NCBI GenBank assembly: GCA_037954665.1
Contig: JBBMOL010000008.1
Location: 10,571,559-10,635,558 of the forward strand
Direction of reading: 5' to 3'
DNA length: 64,000 nucleotides
Source of the DNA: Laguncularia racemosa
Lineage: Eukaryota; Streptophyta; Magnoliopsida; Myrtales; Combretaceae
Below are positions 32,301 to 46,420 of the stretch, in pieces. Position 1 is the first letter of the stretch. Each line of letters begins with the position of its first letter. The position numbers and the translations under genes are program-made. Under the pieces are notes generated by a model, which was given only the letters and a program-made list of their open reading frames with translations, was not told the DNA's origin and made no database searches.

Positions 32301-35300
32301 TTGAGATAGGGTAATCCCACTGAATTCTTTCTTCGGAAGCAATAATGAAGTTACTAGGGTTGTGCTCACCGAAGTTAGTGTTCAGACAAGCGTGGGGACA
32401 GTTTCTCATGCATCATATTCTGATATTTATAGATATTGAATTTGACAGGCTTACTGTACCTAGTAATACGAGTGACAAAATATCCATTAATTTTTTCTTT
32501 ATTGTGGTGATCTTCCGTGGTAATGGATAATTACTTGAGGAAATATGAGATATGACTGTTACAGGAGAGGTACACAGGAAAGAAGTGTTGCTATATACAT
32601 ACAAGTAGAGTACGGTCCCACGAGAGTGAAATTAAGGAGCTCATATGGACCAAAGAAGTCACTCCCAGGAAATCTCCATGATGCAAAAATCCCTTTTATT
32701 CGTGCAACCTCTGTCTCATTGAAGAGACTTGAGTTTCGACCATACACAGGAAAGAGCTTCAGATACATTCTTAGTCGAGGTCCTTGTTCCCATGCATATG
32801 TATATATAAATAGTTGATAACGTTGCATTCCTAGTGAACGGGTCACATATTCCTCAAATGAGGAAACGTATGGATTGAAATAAGAGAAACTGGGGCTCTT
32901 CAGTCGATAGCCAATTCTGATAGGAGAAGCACAAAAACATTCAGGAAATGCTGGAACATATTCATAGAAATTATCTGTCGGACATCCATATATGGGGCAG
33001 GATTTTGAGTTTGTAGCGCCTTGAGTTCCATTGCCTTGACTGTTGATTCCACAGTATAGGCTAATTCCCAGTATATTTGCCTCCGTACAAATTGGATTGC
33101 CCCCAAGCCTGAATGCAAAATCCAAAAGCTAATGGAGAAAACCATCTGAATGATAGCATATTGTTAATGAAAACATAAGCACTCAAGCATTCAACTACAC
33201 TTTGTGTCCTCGAAATTTTAACCATATGCAGTCAACAATGTCTAGAAGCTCCCATGTGATGCATACATCAGAAGTAGGCATGTCATTCATATATCATGAT
33301 GTTCTAAAACCTAGCATGTATATGGGATGAAAACATACATCACAAACCTAAATTACGAAGTAATGTACAAAGGGGATTCCCTTGTAAAAGTTTTAAATTT
33401 GTGCTAGTTAGGTGATTCAAAAATATTTAGTAAATGTAGGTGGGGCTGGTTGCTGCTTAGCACCAGACTAATATCCCACTCAAAGGTTTTTAATCATATA
33501 AAATTGGTGAGGTTTCTGCTTCAGCGGGTACCCACAAAAAAAAAAAAAAAAATTAATATGCTTGATTCAACACATCCGTTTTTGAGAAGCAGGAGATCAT
33601 GGGCAAAAGATTTGTGGACTTGTGAATATCATGTTGAAATAAGAACTTCAAAGCCCTTAATTTTCATCCTTTTCTCATGCAAAGCACCTGCTGATGATAA
33701 CAAAAATATATACTGGACATGCCATCAGTAGTTTGAGCTTGTAATTCATAATCATTTGTTTCCAAAGACAGGGGATTTGTGAACAAAACACCTTAGCCCA
33801 TACACCAGAAAATTATGCATAAATTATAAAAGGGAGACAAAAGTCAGACCTTAGGGTGACATTTTCTGGAGGATTCAATTCACCATCAATTTTTGAGAGT
33901 AAATTGTTCTGAAGATCACTGCAATATGAATGAGCAAAACTACATCAGCATTTGATGCGACTATGGCATAGGCATATCGTACCAGGGTAAAGCAAGTGGA
34001 GTAATATCTTTTATTAAACGTCTCCATACTTCATTAGTAATATGTTTGGTAGCAAATTCCATGCATGCTTTCAAAGTGCTCTCCATCAAGAAGTATAAGG
34101 AGATAAGAAGAGAAATAATGCATTTGAGATATGGGAATAAAATTATTGTGTCAAATTTCTAATACAATTCCTTCTTAAATTTGGCTGTGGAAACCTTTTA
34201 TTTTTTTACAGTAATCATCCATGTAAATCAAATCTGTACATTTTCTCTTCACATTCTCTTAAAATTCCTCAATAAAGAGCAATCAAGTACTGTATGTTTG
34301 GCATTTGTTGACAAGAAAAATCTAAATGGGATTAAAAATAAAATAAAATAAAATAAAGGGAAAAGAACAGGAGCAAGAATACCCATAATATTCAGAAAGC
34401 TGGCAGAGAATTCAGGGATAAAATTTATTACTCTGTAAAGACTTGGTTTTAAATCTTACATTGTAAGTCTACCACCCTTGGTGAAGGTTATGTTCTGCCA
34501 TATTCGTGCTGGGATAGAACCATTGAACATATTATTTGCAAGTGACCTGCAATAGATATTTGTCAGCTGACATCTAAGAATGTATGGTCAAAAGACAAAT
34601 TACAGTAACATCACATTGTCTCAAGCATGGACTAAAACTCAATCACCCAAGTTATGGCACAAGTTGACATGACTAAGACATTTTCTCATAACATGTATGG
34701 TAGTAAAGTTCAAAGAAAAATATATAGCTCCTTACAGATTTTGTAGCAAGGGGAGATCTGAAAAACTTGCTGGAATAGAGCCGTTAAGCGAGTTATCCGA
34801 CAGATCACTGCAATTAAAAATAATGTGTCCTTAAAATGAGATTCAAGCATAAAACTTCACGGATGATGGAAAATGGAGCAAAATAATGTTGCCATATACA
34901 TACATCGTTGTCATGTTATTAGACAGCCTATTTGATGGTACAGGTCCCCTGAGACGGTTCCTGCTGAGATCTCTGAAACATGAACACAATATTACATATA
35001 TAGTCCAATTCACAACCTGTAGCATTTGACATGCATAAAGGGAAAAAAAAAAACCATAATGCACGATGGATAAAGATAGTAGAAGGTCAAAGTTCACCGC
35101 CAAACTTACAAATAGCTAAGCTCTTTGATTCCACTAAGGTCTGGTATAGACCCCTCCAAACTGCAATTGCGAAGACTCCTGCAAGTGATGAGGTGGAGAA
35201 AATACATTGGAAATTTCTCACAGATCAACCTGCTTTTTGTTATAAACATATACTAGAAGACAGTCTTATCAACCATATAAAACCTGTTACCCTAATGCAG

Positions 35301-38300
35301 AGTTTTTTTAAGATTTCTGTGAGTGCTCACCCAATTATTTACTGCATTATCAAATCTTAATGCATCATCACATATTGAATCCATCTTACAAATGCAAAAG
35401 TCTCCTAGTAACAAATAAATTATGTCCAAGAATACTTGAGCGAATGAAATATGTGAGTTAGCTATTTAACACCATACATATTGATTCTTTTATACAAAGT
35501 CCAGACATTTACAGCTACTGCTATGAAGCAACTTCTTTTCAGATTTTGAAAGGGAACTCTGCCTTTAGATGAAAATTAGCAAATTTATATTCAACTAAAG
35601 TAGGAAAATATACATGATTATTCCCACGATAAAATATTAAGTGAAACTGAATCTGTGGCATTAAATGAAGACCAAAGAATGGATATCAAGTATGAAAGGA
35701 AAGAAACATGGATGTCAGATAGTAGGGATCTGTAAAATTTTACCATGGACACTTGATATAGTTAAACAATTATGATTTCCCGTGAAATAGTTACTTACAG
35801 TTTCACTAATCTGGGAAAATTTCCATAAGATGCTGGAATTTCAGCTCCATCAAAGTTGTTGTTGTCAAATTGGCTGCACCAATGAAAAAGAGTTTCTATC
35901 AACAGGAAAGGCTTTGATCTATTTTTGTAGTAGAGTCTCAACTGTTCCTAGTCCATCATAGTAACAAATCTTCATGGTTTCCTTTACTTCCCTGCAAATT
36001 TTTTTCTATTTTTTTTTTCTTTTCCTTATTTTGATTCCCTTGCTCTTCGTACTTGCATCTGCGTAGTTATTTTCACAACAGGACTAGAACATCCCTTAAG
36101 TGCAAGGAATTTCCCTCGGAAAAATTTCTCCCATGGATTTCAACTTAGTCACCAATTTTCTAATGAGCTATAACAGTTGAAAATAAGAATACTCTTATAT
36201 GGCCTATGAGGAGGCTTTTGAAAAGGCGTTCTATTTGCAGCAGCTGTACAGAGATCATGCCATTAGCATATGCCCTGAAAGAAAGCTAGATCTTGATGCA
36301 AATAAAAAGAAGACCATTGGGAAAAAATAAATAAAGGAATAAAAGGGGCATATTAAATAAGTTCCTTGCTGACAGAGATCACCATATTGGGAAAAGGCTA
36401 AAAAGGTTAAAAGCCAAGCAGCATCTAGTTGACCATACAGATTAGTGAATAAAATTAGATGAGATGACACAACAAGAGAAATCTATAACCCCAACAGTTT
36501 TCTAGTGAGTTGAAGAATAAGCTTACAGAATACGCAGGTCTGCCATGACTGACAATTGTGATGGTAGAGAACCGGACAAGTGGTTATTGTCCAGCAGTCT
36601 GCAAATGTTTATAAAACTGAGTAACACAGTGCCCATATGGATAATTAGATAAAAAGGCTTGATGATGAGACAGAAAAATTGAAGTTAATGAACTCACAAG
36701 TGAAGAAGTGAGGATAAATTAGAAAGCTCAGCTGGAATTTGACCACTTATGGAATTGTTGTTCAGATGGCTGCACAAATTGTTCGGTAAACATATAGTTG
36801 TACAAAAGGAACCTAGATTTCTAGTATGAAGCAATTAGGCATTATATCTACTTACATATGCCTGATGCTACTCATGTTTGCCAATGACTTTGGTAGCGGA
36901 CCTGATATCTGGTTCTGGTCAACCTGGAGCCTATTTAAATATGAAAGATTCCCCAGCTCATCAGGTAGTGATCCAAATAACTTGTTCCCATTCAAAAGCC
37001 TGCAGGTGAAGTTATAAAGTGAAAACCGCTGACTTAAGGGGTCACACTAAACCAGTCAGTTAACATGTTGCCTTTTAAATGAACATTAATTAGAGATTCA
37101 CAGACTTAAGGAGAAGAGGAACTTTCAGACTTCAAGTATTCAGAGTGTCCCAACTAAGCTTAACTAGACTGACAAATCTTTGCTTCTTCACCAACGGTAC
37201 TGTGCTCAAACCTATGAACCTTCACGAAGGGAGCAACTTAATCAGTTGCACCAAGGCTTGGCCTCAAATCTATATTTCTTTTACATATACAAAGAAGCGG
37301 TTCCCTTTTAGGATGAATGAAATTACTAAAGAGTAACATAAAAATACAGAGAAAGAACCAATAAATCATAGGACGATATTCAAGAGCAATGAGTAAGTCG
37401 ACTTACAAGAGTTGTAAGGTTGTAATATTCCCTATCTCCTTTGGTATGGTTCCACTTATTTCGTTCCACATGAAGTCTCTTTGAGGTGGAAAAATAAGAT
37501 AAGAAATAGACTTTCGTCAAAAGATCTGCTAAAGAATATTATAGATAATCTGCAACATCACTCCAGAAAACATTTTGAGGAAACTTTAAACTCACAGAAT
37601 ATGAAGATTAGATAGTTGCCCAAGAGCAGGTGCTAAACTTCCCGAAAGATTCATATTGAGCAGATGCCTACGCCAAATGAAAAGGAATAGGAATTACATG
37701 CGAGAAGTTTAAATTGCTATAAATCACTCCCCGCCGTAAATGAGATCTTAATAGCAAACTCTAAACTATTTACATTTTCAACAATACAACTCATACACAT
37801 ATAATACATTCACATTCCATAACACAAAGAATAAACATTAGTTGAGGGTAAAAGAACTTACAGCGCCTGGACATGCAAGTAACCATCATCGAGGGGTGCA
37901 TCATGACATAAAACTCCTGTCCATTTAGATGTACATGGATCCCCTTTGTTCCAGTTGTTGAGGTGGCCCAGTGGATCTATCAGACTCCTCTTCACATCAA
38001 CCAATGTTTTCACTGCCAAGAGCATTAATCATGTTTTATTCCTCAAACAAAATGAGATATAGCCCTAGAAATGATTGACATTCCTGCACATTGATGATTG
38101 ATGCCTTCTTTTACTTTACCCATCAGTACAATAAAGAAACCCTGGAAATAGAAAACTTGCACTAGCATGTTTTACTTTCAGGCCATCAAAATTTTCCAAA
38201 GTGCAAAATTCTTTTCATTCAAACATGAAGATGTAAAAGCCAGACAACTGAGAGATTAGTGAGCTCTTAGCAAATCGTCAACAATCTTCTGACCTAAATT

Positions 38301-38626
38301 CCCCTCTTTCCCGGCATAACACCTCATGCTAATATGCATCTCAAGTTGTAATCATATACTTTGCATCACTTCTTCATTAAATTTCATAAAGTATGATACC
38401 TAGGTGTCAGCAATACTGCGTATCAGACTCCAATCTTAACACCTCTAAATCCAATAAATTTCTACAGTAGAACTAGCACAAATATTAACATTCAATTAAA
38501 CATCAACATACGGGAGAAAGAAGATTCACCTTCAGAAGGATCAGTGACCTGCTCAGCTGTCCCGAGAAGCACCGAGCAGCATAATGACAAGACAAGAACA
38601 CACCCAGATATTTGAAGCTTTGACAT
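29400..38626 (-). CDS. LRR receptor-like protein kinase, LRR-VIII-1 type (At1g06840-like)
   Basis: Twenty exons, all with GT/AG edges: 38626-38530, 38012-37862, 37667-37596, 37478-37407, 36999-36856, 36769-36698, 36598-36527, 35873-35799, 35178-35110, 34972-34904, 34807-34736, 34546-34460, 33918-33850, 33108-32603, 32168-32007, 31923-31640, 31558-31507, 30977-30727, 30182-30048, 29744-29400. They total 2856 nt, so 951 residues, the family's usual length. Order: signal peptide (1-27), LRR N-cap with WNKGDPC, about eleven LRRs mostly one per 69-75-nt exon, and a Cys-containing juxtamembrane domain (about 375-542). A membrane span follows (about 558-581), then the kinase: GQGGYG loop about 629, VAIK Lys about 649, HRD about 744, DFG about 764. 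The tail ends SGSDLISGVVPTVTPR. It is an RD-type, apparently active plasma-membrane kinase; its ligand is unknown. Confidence 0.92.
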
Positions 38627-39326
38627 GTCGACGAGTATAAAGCATCAAATGAACTGCAAACAACATAGTTATACAGGCTCCACATCAGGAACAATTTGTA
38701 TGAATATTTCCCCTGACTACTGATAATGTTAAGATAATAAGAATAAGAAAACCTGCACATTCACCTGAAAAAAAAAAAAAAAAAGAAGAAAAAAATTCCT
38801 GAACTTCGATAATATACTGTATAAATCAAATATTAGCATCACTCACACCTGAAAGTTCGCGCATCCGAAATCACGCATTCCTAACAATTGAACCGAATTA
38901 AATGCACAACCTAATACCACTCCAATAAGAAAAATTACCTAATTCCTCCTGAATTTCAAAGTAATATAAAAAAAGAGAGACTATTAAATCACCAAAAATT
39001 CAAAGAATTCACCAAATTTAATCAATTCCACCAACCAAAACATGCAATAAATAATAAACTAACTGAATCACGTTTAAGGTTCGCATTTATCGAACAAGTA
39101 AATTCAAATACCTCTGGCGATAATATTCTTCTCAATAAGCAACAAAGCTGAAAAGGGCCTAAATAGAGAGAGAAATTAACAATATCATAGCAGTGAGGGC
39201 AACCTCGTTCCATGTCAATGGAACATGACAGCTTAAAGAAGACGAAGGTTAAGGAGAAGTGGACTTTAGTTGTACGGTGTGAATGGAACTTTGATGCTAG
39301 CAATTTCGTCACGGTTGTTGTATCCA
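38627..39326 (-). promoter_or_regulatory. 5' leader and proximal promoter of the receptor kinase gene
   Basis: Upstream of the ATG at 38626 the minus strand has TTTGCAG ending at 38654, a good 3' splice site, so a 5'-UTR intron is likely. The first non-coding exon would lie further right, but I cannot place the transcription start. Confidence 0.35.
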
Positions 39327-39350
39327 TTTCTTTCTTTCTTTCTTTCTTTT
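39327..39350. repeat. (TTTC)n microsatellite
   Basis: Five to six tandem TTTC units followed by a T-run, upstream of the receptor kinase gene. On the gene's strand it is a GA-rich tract. Confidence 0.8.
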
Positions 39351-42300
39351 TTTTAATTTAACTATTTAGTTTTGATTGTTCCACTGATTAAATTAATGGA
39401 AAATCAAATCAATCGATTTCAGGTTACAGGAATTTAAGTTTAGGGAGGTTGCTTGCTCATTCATTGAAAAAATTTGACGTAATTGACAATTTTGTTTTAT
39501 TTTTATAATTAGTTGTGATGTCGTAATCGCGTTCTCTCTGGAGATATATAATTATTTATTCTCTCACGCGCTGCTTTCTGCAGGTAGCGACAGAGAGAAA
39601 GCGAAACAGACAAGTGGACTTTTTCATTTTCAACTATGAAAACAGTGCTCATCTCGGATCAGATGGGAGCCGCCAGGGGATTTGGAATTTTTTTATATAG
39701 ACTACCTCCTTATAATAGAAAATGGAAAAAAGGGAACATTTATTTGTTTACATTTAACACAATAACTATAATGTGGCTTAATTTTGCTAATTCATTTGTA
39801 GACGGAGAATAAAACCAGCTTAAATGGACAAAAAAAAAAAAAAAAAATTCCAAGAAATGCAAAGTTTTTTTTTTTTTTCAACAATGTTGAAATGAAATAT
39901 TATTAACAAATGCCTCAAATCAAATTATAAGAATCGAGAAAATTAAAAACAGGGAGAACGAAATGGAGATGGAATGAAAAAACCAGATTATTTGTCTTTT
40001 TCTCATAAAACATTTTATATACATTCTGTCTAGTCATATGATATTAGGGATTTGGTTAATAAAAGCTTTGAAGTGCTTAATAAATCTGTAAATAAAAATT
40101 ATCTCAATATCCAAAATTAATCATATGTTTTATAAAGAAAATAAATATTAATAATTTTTTTTTAAAAAAAAATTGATCATCTAACAAGCATAACAAAAAA
40201 AAAAAAAAAAGAAAAGGAAAGGGAAAAAAGGGACAAGGCTACCGGGAGAGACCATATGTTGGATTTGAACAAGTTAGGCAGAAACTCAAGACCATGTCAA
40301 ACTCTGGAGACAAAGTGTACCGTACACAATTCCCGTAAGTTTCAAGTGGATATAGGATTCTCGGAGTTAGGTGATGTTTTCAAACTTGCCGCGGAGGTGA
40401 ACTTAGTTAGATTTTATTACCGACAGCGGAGTATGTGCGCACAACCCACTTGTTTTGAAAGTAAATTGCTTGATACCATGATAAATAATGGGACAAATTG
40501 CTAATATTTTAAAAATATCCAAATTAGATACCCTAGTTCATAAGTACTAAACGAAATCAATAGCTAATCTACTCCAAATGTAGGCAGCTCATCTTCTACC
40601 ATAATTTGCACACACTTCGTCTTCACATTCACTGACCCCATCGTCAATTTTTGTTTGACGCTCCACTCTAGCCACTACGGCAGGTATGTTTTCTTGTCGC
40701 CACTCTTCTTCCTCTATTGCTTGGTGTTTGTCCATGATGGATTTGCAAGCGCTCGGTGGTAGGTATGTGCGTTTGTCATCGTTCTTGTTGCTATTGTTCC
40801 TATTGCTACTGTTCTTGTTGTTGTCGTTCCTGTTGTTGCCTATTGCTTTCGTTCCTCTTCTTGTTGCTGTCGTTATTGTTTCGTCTTGCTTTTACCCATA
40901 TAACATAGCTTCATAAATTAACTAACCATTAGTTTTTTAATATACTAAGGTTGTTGCTTGTAGTTGTCCGGTGTTGGAGGTCTCAAGGTTGTTCTATGGT
41001 AATTAAAATTATCAATTCAATTGGAATTGAATTATTAAATATAACACAAATTATTGTAATTTGTAATATAAATTATTAATCTTTTTAATCAATTGATTTA
41101 CATTTATTAACCCATATAATTCGTTCAGTTATATGAATTTAATAATCTCTTTCAATTGTCAAAAATTAATTAACTAAAAACCTTTATATTCTACAAAGGG
41201 TATAATTATCAAAATTATTATGCTTAATTCAGTACTTTGCAATTCTAAACAATTGACAACATAAAAATTATTATCTAGTACTCAGGTACCCAAATGTGGT
41301 ACAAGAATCCTTTTTGTCCTCTTCTCCTTGTTTTGTACTGTCAAGTACTCTGAACCAAATGCTACTATATAATATATACATTTGTTGTTGTAAGGTTGGC
41401 GAAAGAATCTTAACACAAAAATAAATAAATAAACCCTAAAGTGGAAGCAAATCCTTTTTCTTATGTCTAATAATTATAAAACAAAATTTCCTCATTAAAT
41501 CCCAATAGTTACTTCAATTAATAGATATTGAAAAGATATTATATAATTTTGTGATATAATTTCTCTCTTTAAAAGTGGAAGTAACATTTTGCTTTCTTGT
41601 AGCAATAAATAATCAATGCATAACTTGGCATTTATATTACAAAATAGAAAACAAACGGGAAGAGTACATCTTTAGACCTCGATAATTACCTAAATTCTAT
41701 TTGAACTTCTAACTTTTTTTCCTTTTATTTGAACTTTCAACATTTTACCAAAAAAAAAAAAAAAAAGACTACCATTGAATCTATTAAGTTTTCTATCTAT
41801 TCATAATATGTATCAATTTTAAAATGATTCATAATTATTAAATTAATAAAATGATAGTATCAGATATATTTACTTACATAATATAATAAAAATAATTTTA
41901 AATATATATAATGATACTATATAATAAAAATATAAAAATAATAATTAAAAGTGACAAAAGGGCTTTAAAAAAAATTTATGTGTACAAACCTTTTTAGCTA
42001 ATTAGTGCAAAGTTAATTAGAAGCTAATATATGCCCAAGATAGACAAAAATTTTAACATATTTAATAGAAATTATTCTTTTATGGTTTTGAAAACATTAA
42101 GAATCAAATAAGTTTGTACTATAAATAAGTTTGAAAATAAGAGAAAATATTCTTTTATGGTTTTGAAAACATTAAGACTCAAATAGGTATGTTATCAATC
42201 ATTGTATTGTATTGTAAATAAGTTTGAAATCATGTATAAATATAAAGCTTGTAGTATTTTCTAGTTGTGGTGATGTGATCTCTAATGCAAGTGTAACTAA

Positions 42301-43599
42301 ATTGATTTAGGAAATCGCTCAATCAAGTAGGCAAGGATATTGGTTCCCTTGAATCCCAAGTGAGTATTATAGTTGAAATTTTATAACAAAGGTGATGATA
42401 TGCCAGTTAGGCAAGTATGTGTGGAGTTCTAGTGCAAGTTTATATAGATACTTTTAGATAGGATGATATTTTGTGGATTATTGAAAGCATGTTATGATTG
42501 ATTATTAAGAATGGGTTCAAGTTTAGAATTGAGATTCTACTTTATCTCTACTTTAGGGATGACATAATGACTCGTATTTTAGATACCTAGTTTAGATAGT
42601 TTAGGGTTGTAAAATGATAAGTAGACACTTAGAAAGTGGGATGTTAGAAATTGGATGAAGGCAAAAATTAAATTGCATATTTTGTTGATTTCATAGAGGT
42701 AAAATTGAATAACTACTCCTTCCTTATATTATTACATTTGATTTGTGGAATAAATATTCCAAATAATTTCTATTGTTATCAACTAAAAAGTTACAATTCC
42801 TTTAACTTATTTTCATATATACCATAAGACTTTAACCAATCAATTAGACCATAAATCAAGATAAAGGCATTATATCAATATATCCATCATCTATCAGTAA
42901 TCCATGTTAAGTGCAACTAAACAATAATATTCATTACCTTTTTATTATATTTCTTAAGAATTGCAATTGCAGTTCTACATTATTATATTCCACAAACTAA
43001 ATATACCATAAGTGTACCTAACTCATTTGCTAAGACTGGTTGCATTGATTATTAACCTATCTTGAAGATAAATGTTAAGCAAAGCAAATTGGTTTAGAAA
43101 CTACTCATGCTCGATGTGATAATTTCTTTAACTATTTATCAAGTTAAGCTTGAACCTCCATTTTTCGACTTCAGGAGTTTGTAAGCCTTACTAAGTTCAA
43201 ATGGAGGATAATGTTATATGTAAATTATCAAATTTGAGTTAAGTTTGAGGTTCAACATAAATGTAATAAAAAGAATGTTACTTTTCTCTCCTTTGCCAAA
43301 GAGACCAAGGTTTAATCAAGCCAAATTGATCAAACTTAAGCTAAAATTAAAAGAGAATATTACCAAAAAAAAATAATAATATGTGTTTTACTATATTTGC
43401 AAATAAGTGACCTAAAATTTGATTTTTGATAAATAGATCCATATTTCTTAATTTTGTGTTAATGATAGATAGGAAATACATGTTAGTTTCTTACTAGTTC
43501 AAAATATTATTGAATTATTTTAACTAAATAATGTTATTAAAAATTATTAAAAAAACACAGAAAATGAAAAAAAAAATGCAAAAAAATTAAAAAAGAAAA
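39351..43599. other. intergenic AT-rich DNA, no gene seen
   Basis: Contains A/T runs (39830-39846, 40196-40210, 41751-41766), a moderately GC-balanced patch at 40225-40500 that I cannot identify, and a low-complexity TTG/TTC run at 40780-40880. There is also a short tandem repeat around 42070-42195, in which a phrase with TTCTTTTATGGTTTTGAAAA occurs twice about 85 bp apart. None supports a gene. Confidence 0.5.
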
Positions 43600-43790
43600 A
43601 AGAAAATCGCTGGTTGCAACTATGCCATTTTCAAACTTTTGCAAGGTGCTAACTAGCTACCCTTAACCTTAGGGTGGTTGAAAAACAATTGATCGACACT
43701 ATAGGTTGTGACCCATATTTGGTGGCAACCACTAGAGGGTCATGGGTGATTGTCCACCATCGCACAAAAAAAAAAAAAAAAAAAGGTGCT
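43600..43790. repeat. dispersed repeat family, copy 1
   Basis: Contains the phrases 'ttagggtggttgaaaa', 'gtggcaaccact' and 'gtcatgggtg' ending in an A-run. The same vocabulary recurs at 46130-46420 and 46670-46790. An A-rich 3' end follows each copy. The family is not identified. Confidence 0.4.
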
Positions 43791-46129
43791 AAAATCTCAA
43801 TGAGTAGTAATTGGGTCATGTGATTGAACTTTGACTTGTTAGCTTTTTAAGTGTTTTTTCTTTTCTTTTCTTTTCTTTTTTTCCATTTGAAAATTTTGCA
43901 TGGTGGGTGCCACTTATTATGGATCTCAATACCCATAGATCCATCACTATTATTGATATCACATCTATCTTTTTTTGCTATCATTTTCACCATTACGACT
44001 TGTAGTAAGGCACAAGAGGTCCCATTTTAAATAAACCAAAGCACAAGACATCCAACCAACTTGGTAGGCCCCCCTCGCATGGAAAAATAAGTAATTAAAT
44101 CTATTTTATCACACTATTTACGGAGTATAATGATTGCTAAAAACCATTTTGTTTTATGTACATATAATTCCCCTAAACATTTCTTGAAACTCTTTCTCAA
44201 ATCAAACAAACTAGCATAACCCTCATATGGAAGAAGGAAGAAACAAACAAATAAGCCTTCCAAGTCCGCGTTTGCAATTTGCATGTTGTTTTTGTCTCTT
44301 TGCAAGATTAGGGAAAGGAGGAATATGTCCTTAATAGTTACATTTTGAATTCGTACCCTATACTATACATTACAAATGTTGAAATGTGTTTAGTAGCATT
44401 GCTCCCCTAAAATAAAAATTATAAGCAATGTGTGTGCTTCAATCCAAGTAGTAGTGATGACATAGCAATTGTGCACAACCTATTGGATTTTTTATAATAA
44501 GAAGATGGATGTCTAAACTTACATCTTGATAACAAGCTTTTATATACTTCTCATATGCTCTATTTGTGCTTACATTTTAGGAAGATGACAATTTAGATTG
44601 ATGGGTTGTGATTTTTCTTTAGGTTCTATATGTATTCATGTTTAAAAACTTTAATCTGTAACATAATTCATTTATTAATTGTGTTTAAAAACCTAAACTT
44701 ATAAACTAACCAACTAATAAGCATGCCTATATTTAGGTTGAACCTATATACTAATTAAAAAAATTAAATAAATATATAAAAGCTATCAAGTCCTATGTAA
44801 AAAATTAAAATAAATATATGAAACCCAATTTTTTTAGACACCTAAACTATGAATCCCTAATCATGCGAAACCTTAATCTTAACCTATTCCCTATTTAGCA
44901 AGATTCACCATAAGAGGGAGAGAAGAGAGGGATAGGTTTGGACAGGCTTAAAGACTTTTTTATCACTTAACTTACTAACACCTTTTCCTTTCTCACCTTC
45001 CCCCAATCCAAAATGAGGGTTTCCTACCTAATCTTGGTTAGGTCTTCTTTAGGTCTTTCCTAATTGTGATTTCAAATAGGATTTGTACAATGTGATTTCC
45101 AATTATGGTTTTCAACTTACTAGCAGTTGGATCTTCCTTGGATGTTTTCTATTGGTGACCTCAAAATTGAGAATATGTATTAGGGTTTATGTTGGGGCCT
45201 TAGGTATGATGGAGAAGATAGTAGAGATCGTGCATCCTTTTTGTTGCCTCCCCTTTTTGCTCTACCTCTGTCATCATTGTCTCACTCCTAAATGATGTGA
45301 AATTTGGTTCCATATTCATGTTGTTGAGAAATGTTAGGTTTTTAATTTCACTTGTGGTTAGAGTTAGCTTATACAGTCATATTTTGTTGGGGTAGGGGTT
45401 AAATTTTCATGCTTCATATATATATATTTTCTCTTTTTGCCCTTCAATCCAAGTAGACACCTATGTGCACTTCTAAACTGTTAAAATATTAGCCACATCC
45501 ACATTTCAATAGGTCACTCAGAGCATAATCCACATTTGCAAATGGAAATAGACAAAGTTATTTCTAGTATCAATAGTGACATTAAAAACTTTACTTAGAT
45601 AATAAATTGAAACTTTTCATTGTTTGGGCACTGAATTGTAAAAATGGGACAATTATAGGTACCATTTGTGGCATTAACCCCATTAAAAACTACATTAAAA
45701 ACTATGAATGTGCTAGCAAAGATAGCTTGTTATTTTTTGGTTAAATATATGGGTAGGTCTAAAAAAACAAAACAACACAATAGCTCAAGAATCTATTGCA
45801 ACTAACTTGAATGAAAAAGCGATCCATACATCCAATTTAGTTTTTATCAATAATAATAAGTGGTTATAATAATAAGGTTGAGGTTTGAATAAGGTATACC
45901 TCATAAATGGGTTTTTATATGAAACAATTAAAGGAAGTAGATAGAAAAAATTCAACTATTTTCTTTTGTAATGTTTTCTCTCCCAAGTTTTTTAAGGTTG
46001 CATTAAACCAAGCTATTAATATTAGAATTACTAATCTTAAATATAAATACACAAAGATGATGGTTGGTAAGGATTGATGGTAGCACTTTTTCCTTTTCTT
46101 TTTCTTTTTTTTTTTAAAATTTAATTTTG
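43791..46129. other. intergenic AT-rich DNA, no gene seen
   Basis: A (CTTTT)n tract lies at 43856-43880. Short reading frames (44114-44305, 45083-45295) have no family resemblance and no flanking splice or codon pattern. Nothing else is recognised. Confidence 0.5.
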
Positions 46130-46420
46130 AGGGTGTTGAGGGTTAGAATGATCTCATATAACCCACCAATAGCGATGGGTGGCAACCTACTAATTTTTAG
46201 GTTGATTTTTTTGCCACCTTTAGCTATGAGGTGGTTGAAAATACTTATGTGTGTATGTATGTGAGTGTAAACGACCCCATAGGATGGTGGGTAAATCACA
46301 CAACCCACCAATAGTGATGGTCACAACCACTATTTTTAAGTTGATTTTTTTTTGCCACCCCTAATCATGAGGTGGCCAAAAATACTTCTGTGTTTGTGTG
46401 TGCACATGGATCTCTAATAT
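46130..46420. repeat. diverged tandem duplication of the dispersed repeat (copies 2 and 3)
   Basis: Two units of roughly 130-150 bp stand head to tail. Each has 'aacccaccaatag-gatgg', then a motif with 'aagttgattttttt', 'gccaccc/t', 'atgaggtgg' and 'aaaatactt-tgtgt'. The units differ by point changes and small gaps. Confidence 0.6.

Noticed and set aside
32345..32817. Plus-strand frames antisense to the receptor kinase
   Set aside because: They are shadows of exon 14 and an intron; splice structure and family motifs are on the minus strand.
40686..40916. 76-codon Leu-rich open frame
   Set aside because: Low-complexity TTG/TTC repeats explain it; no start context or homologue-like pattern.
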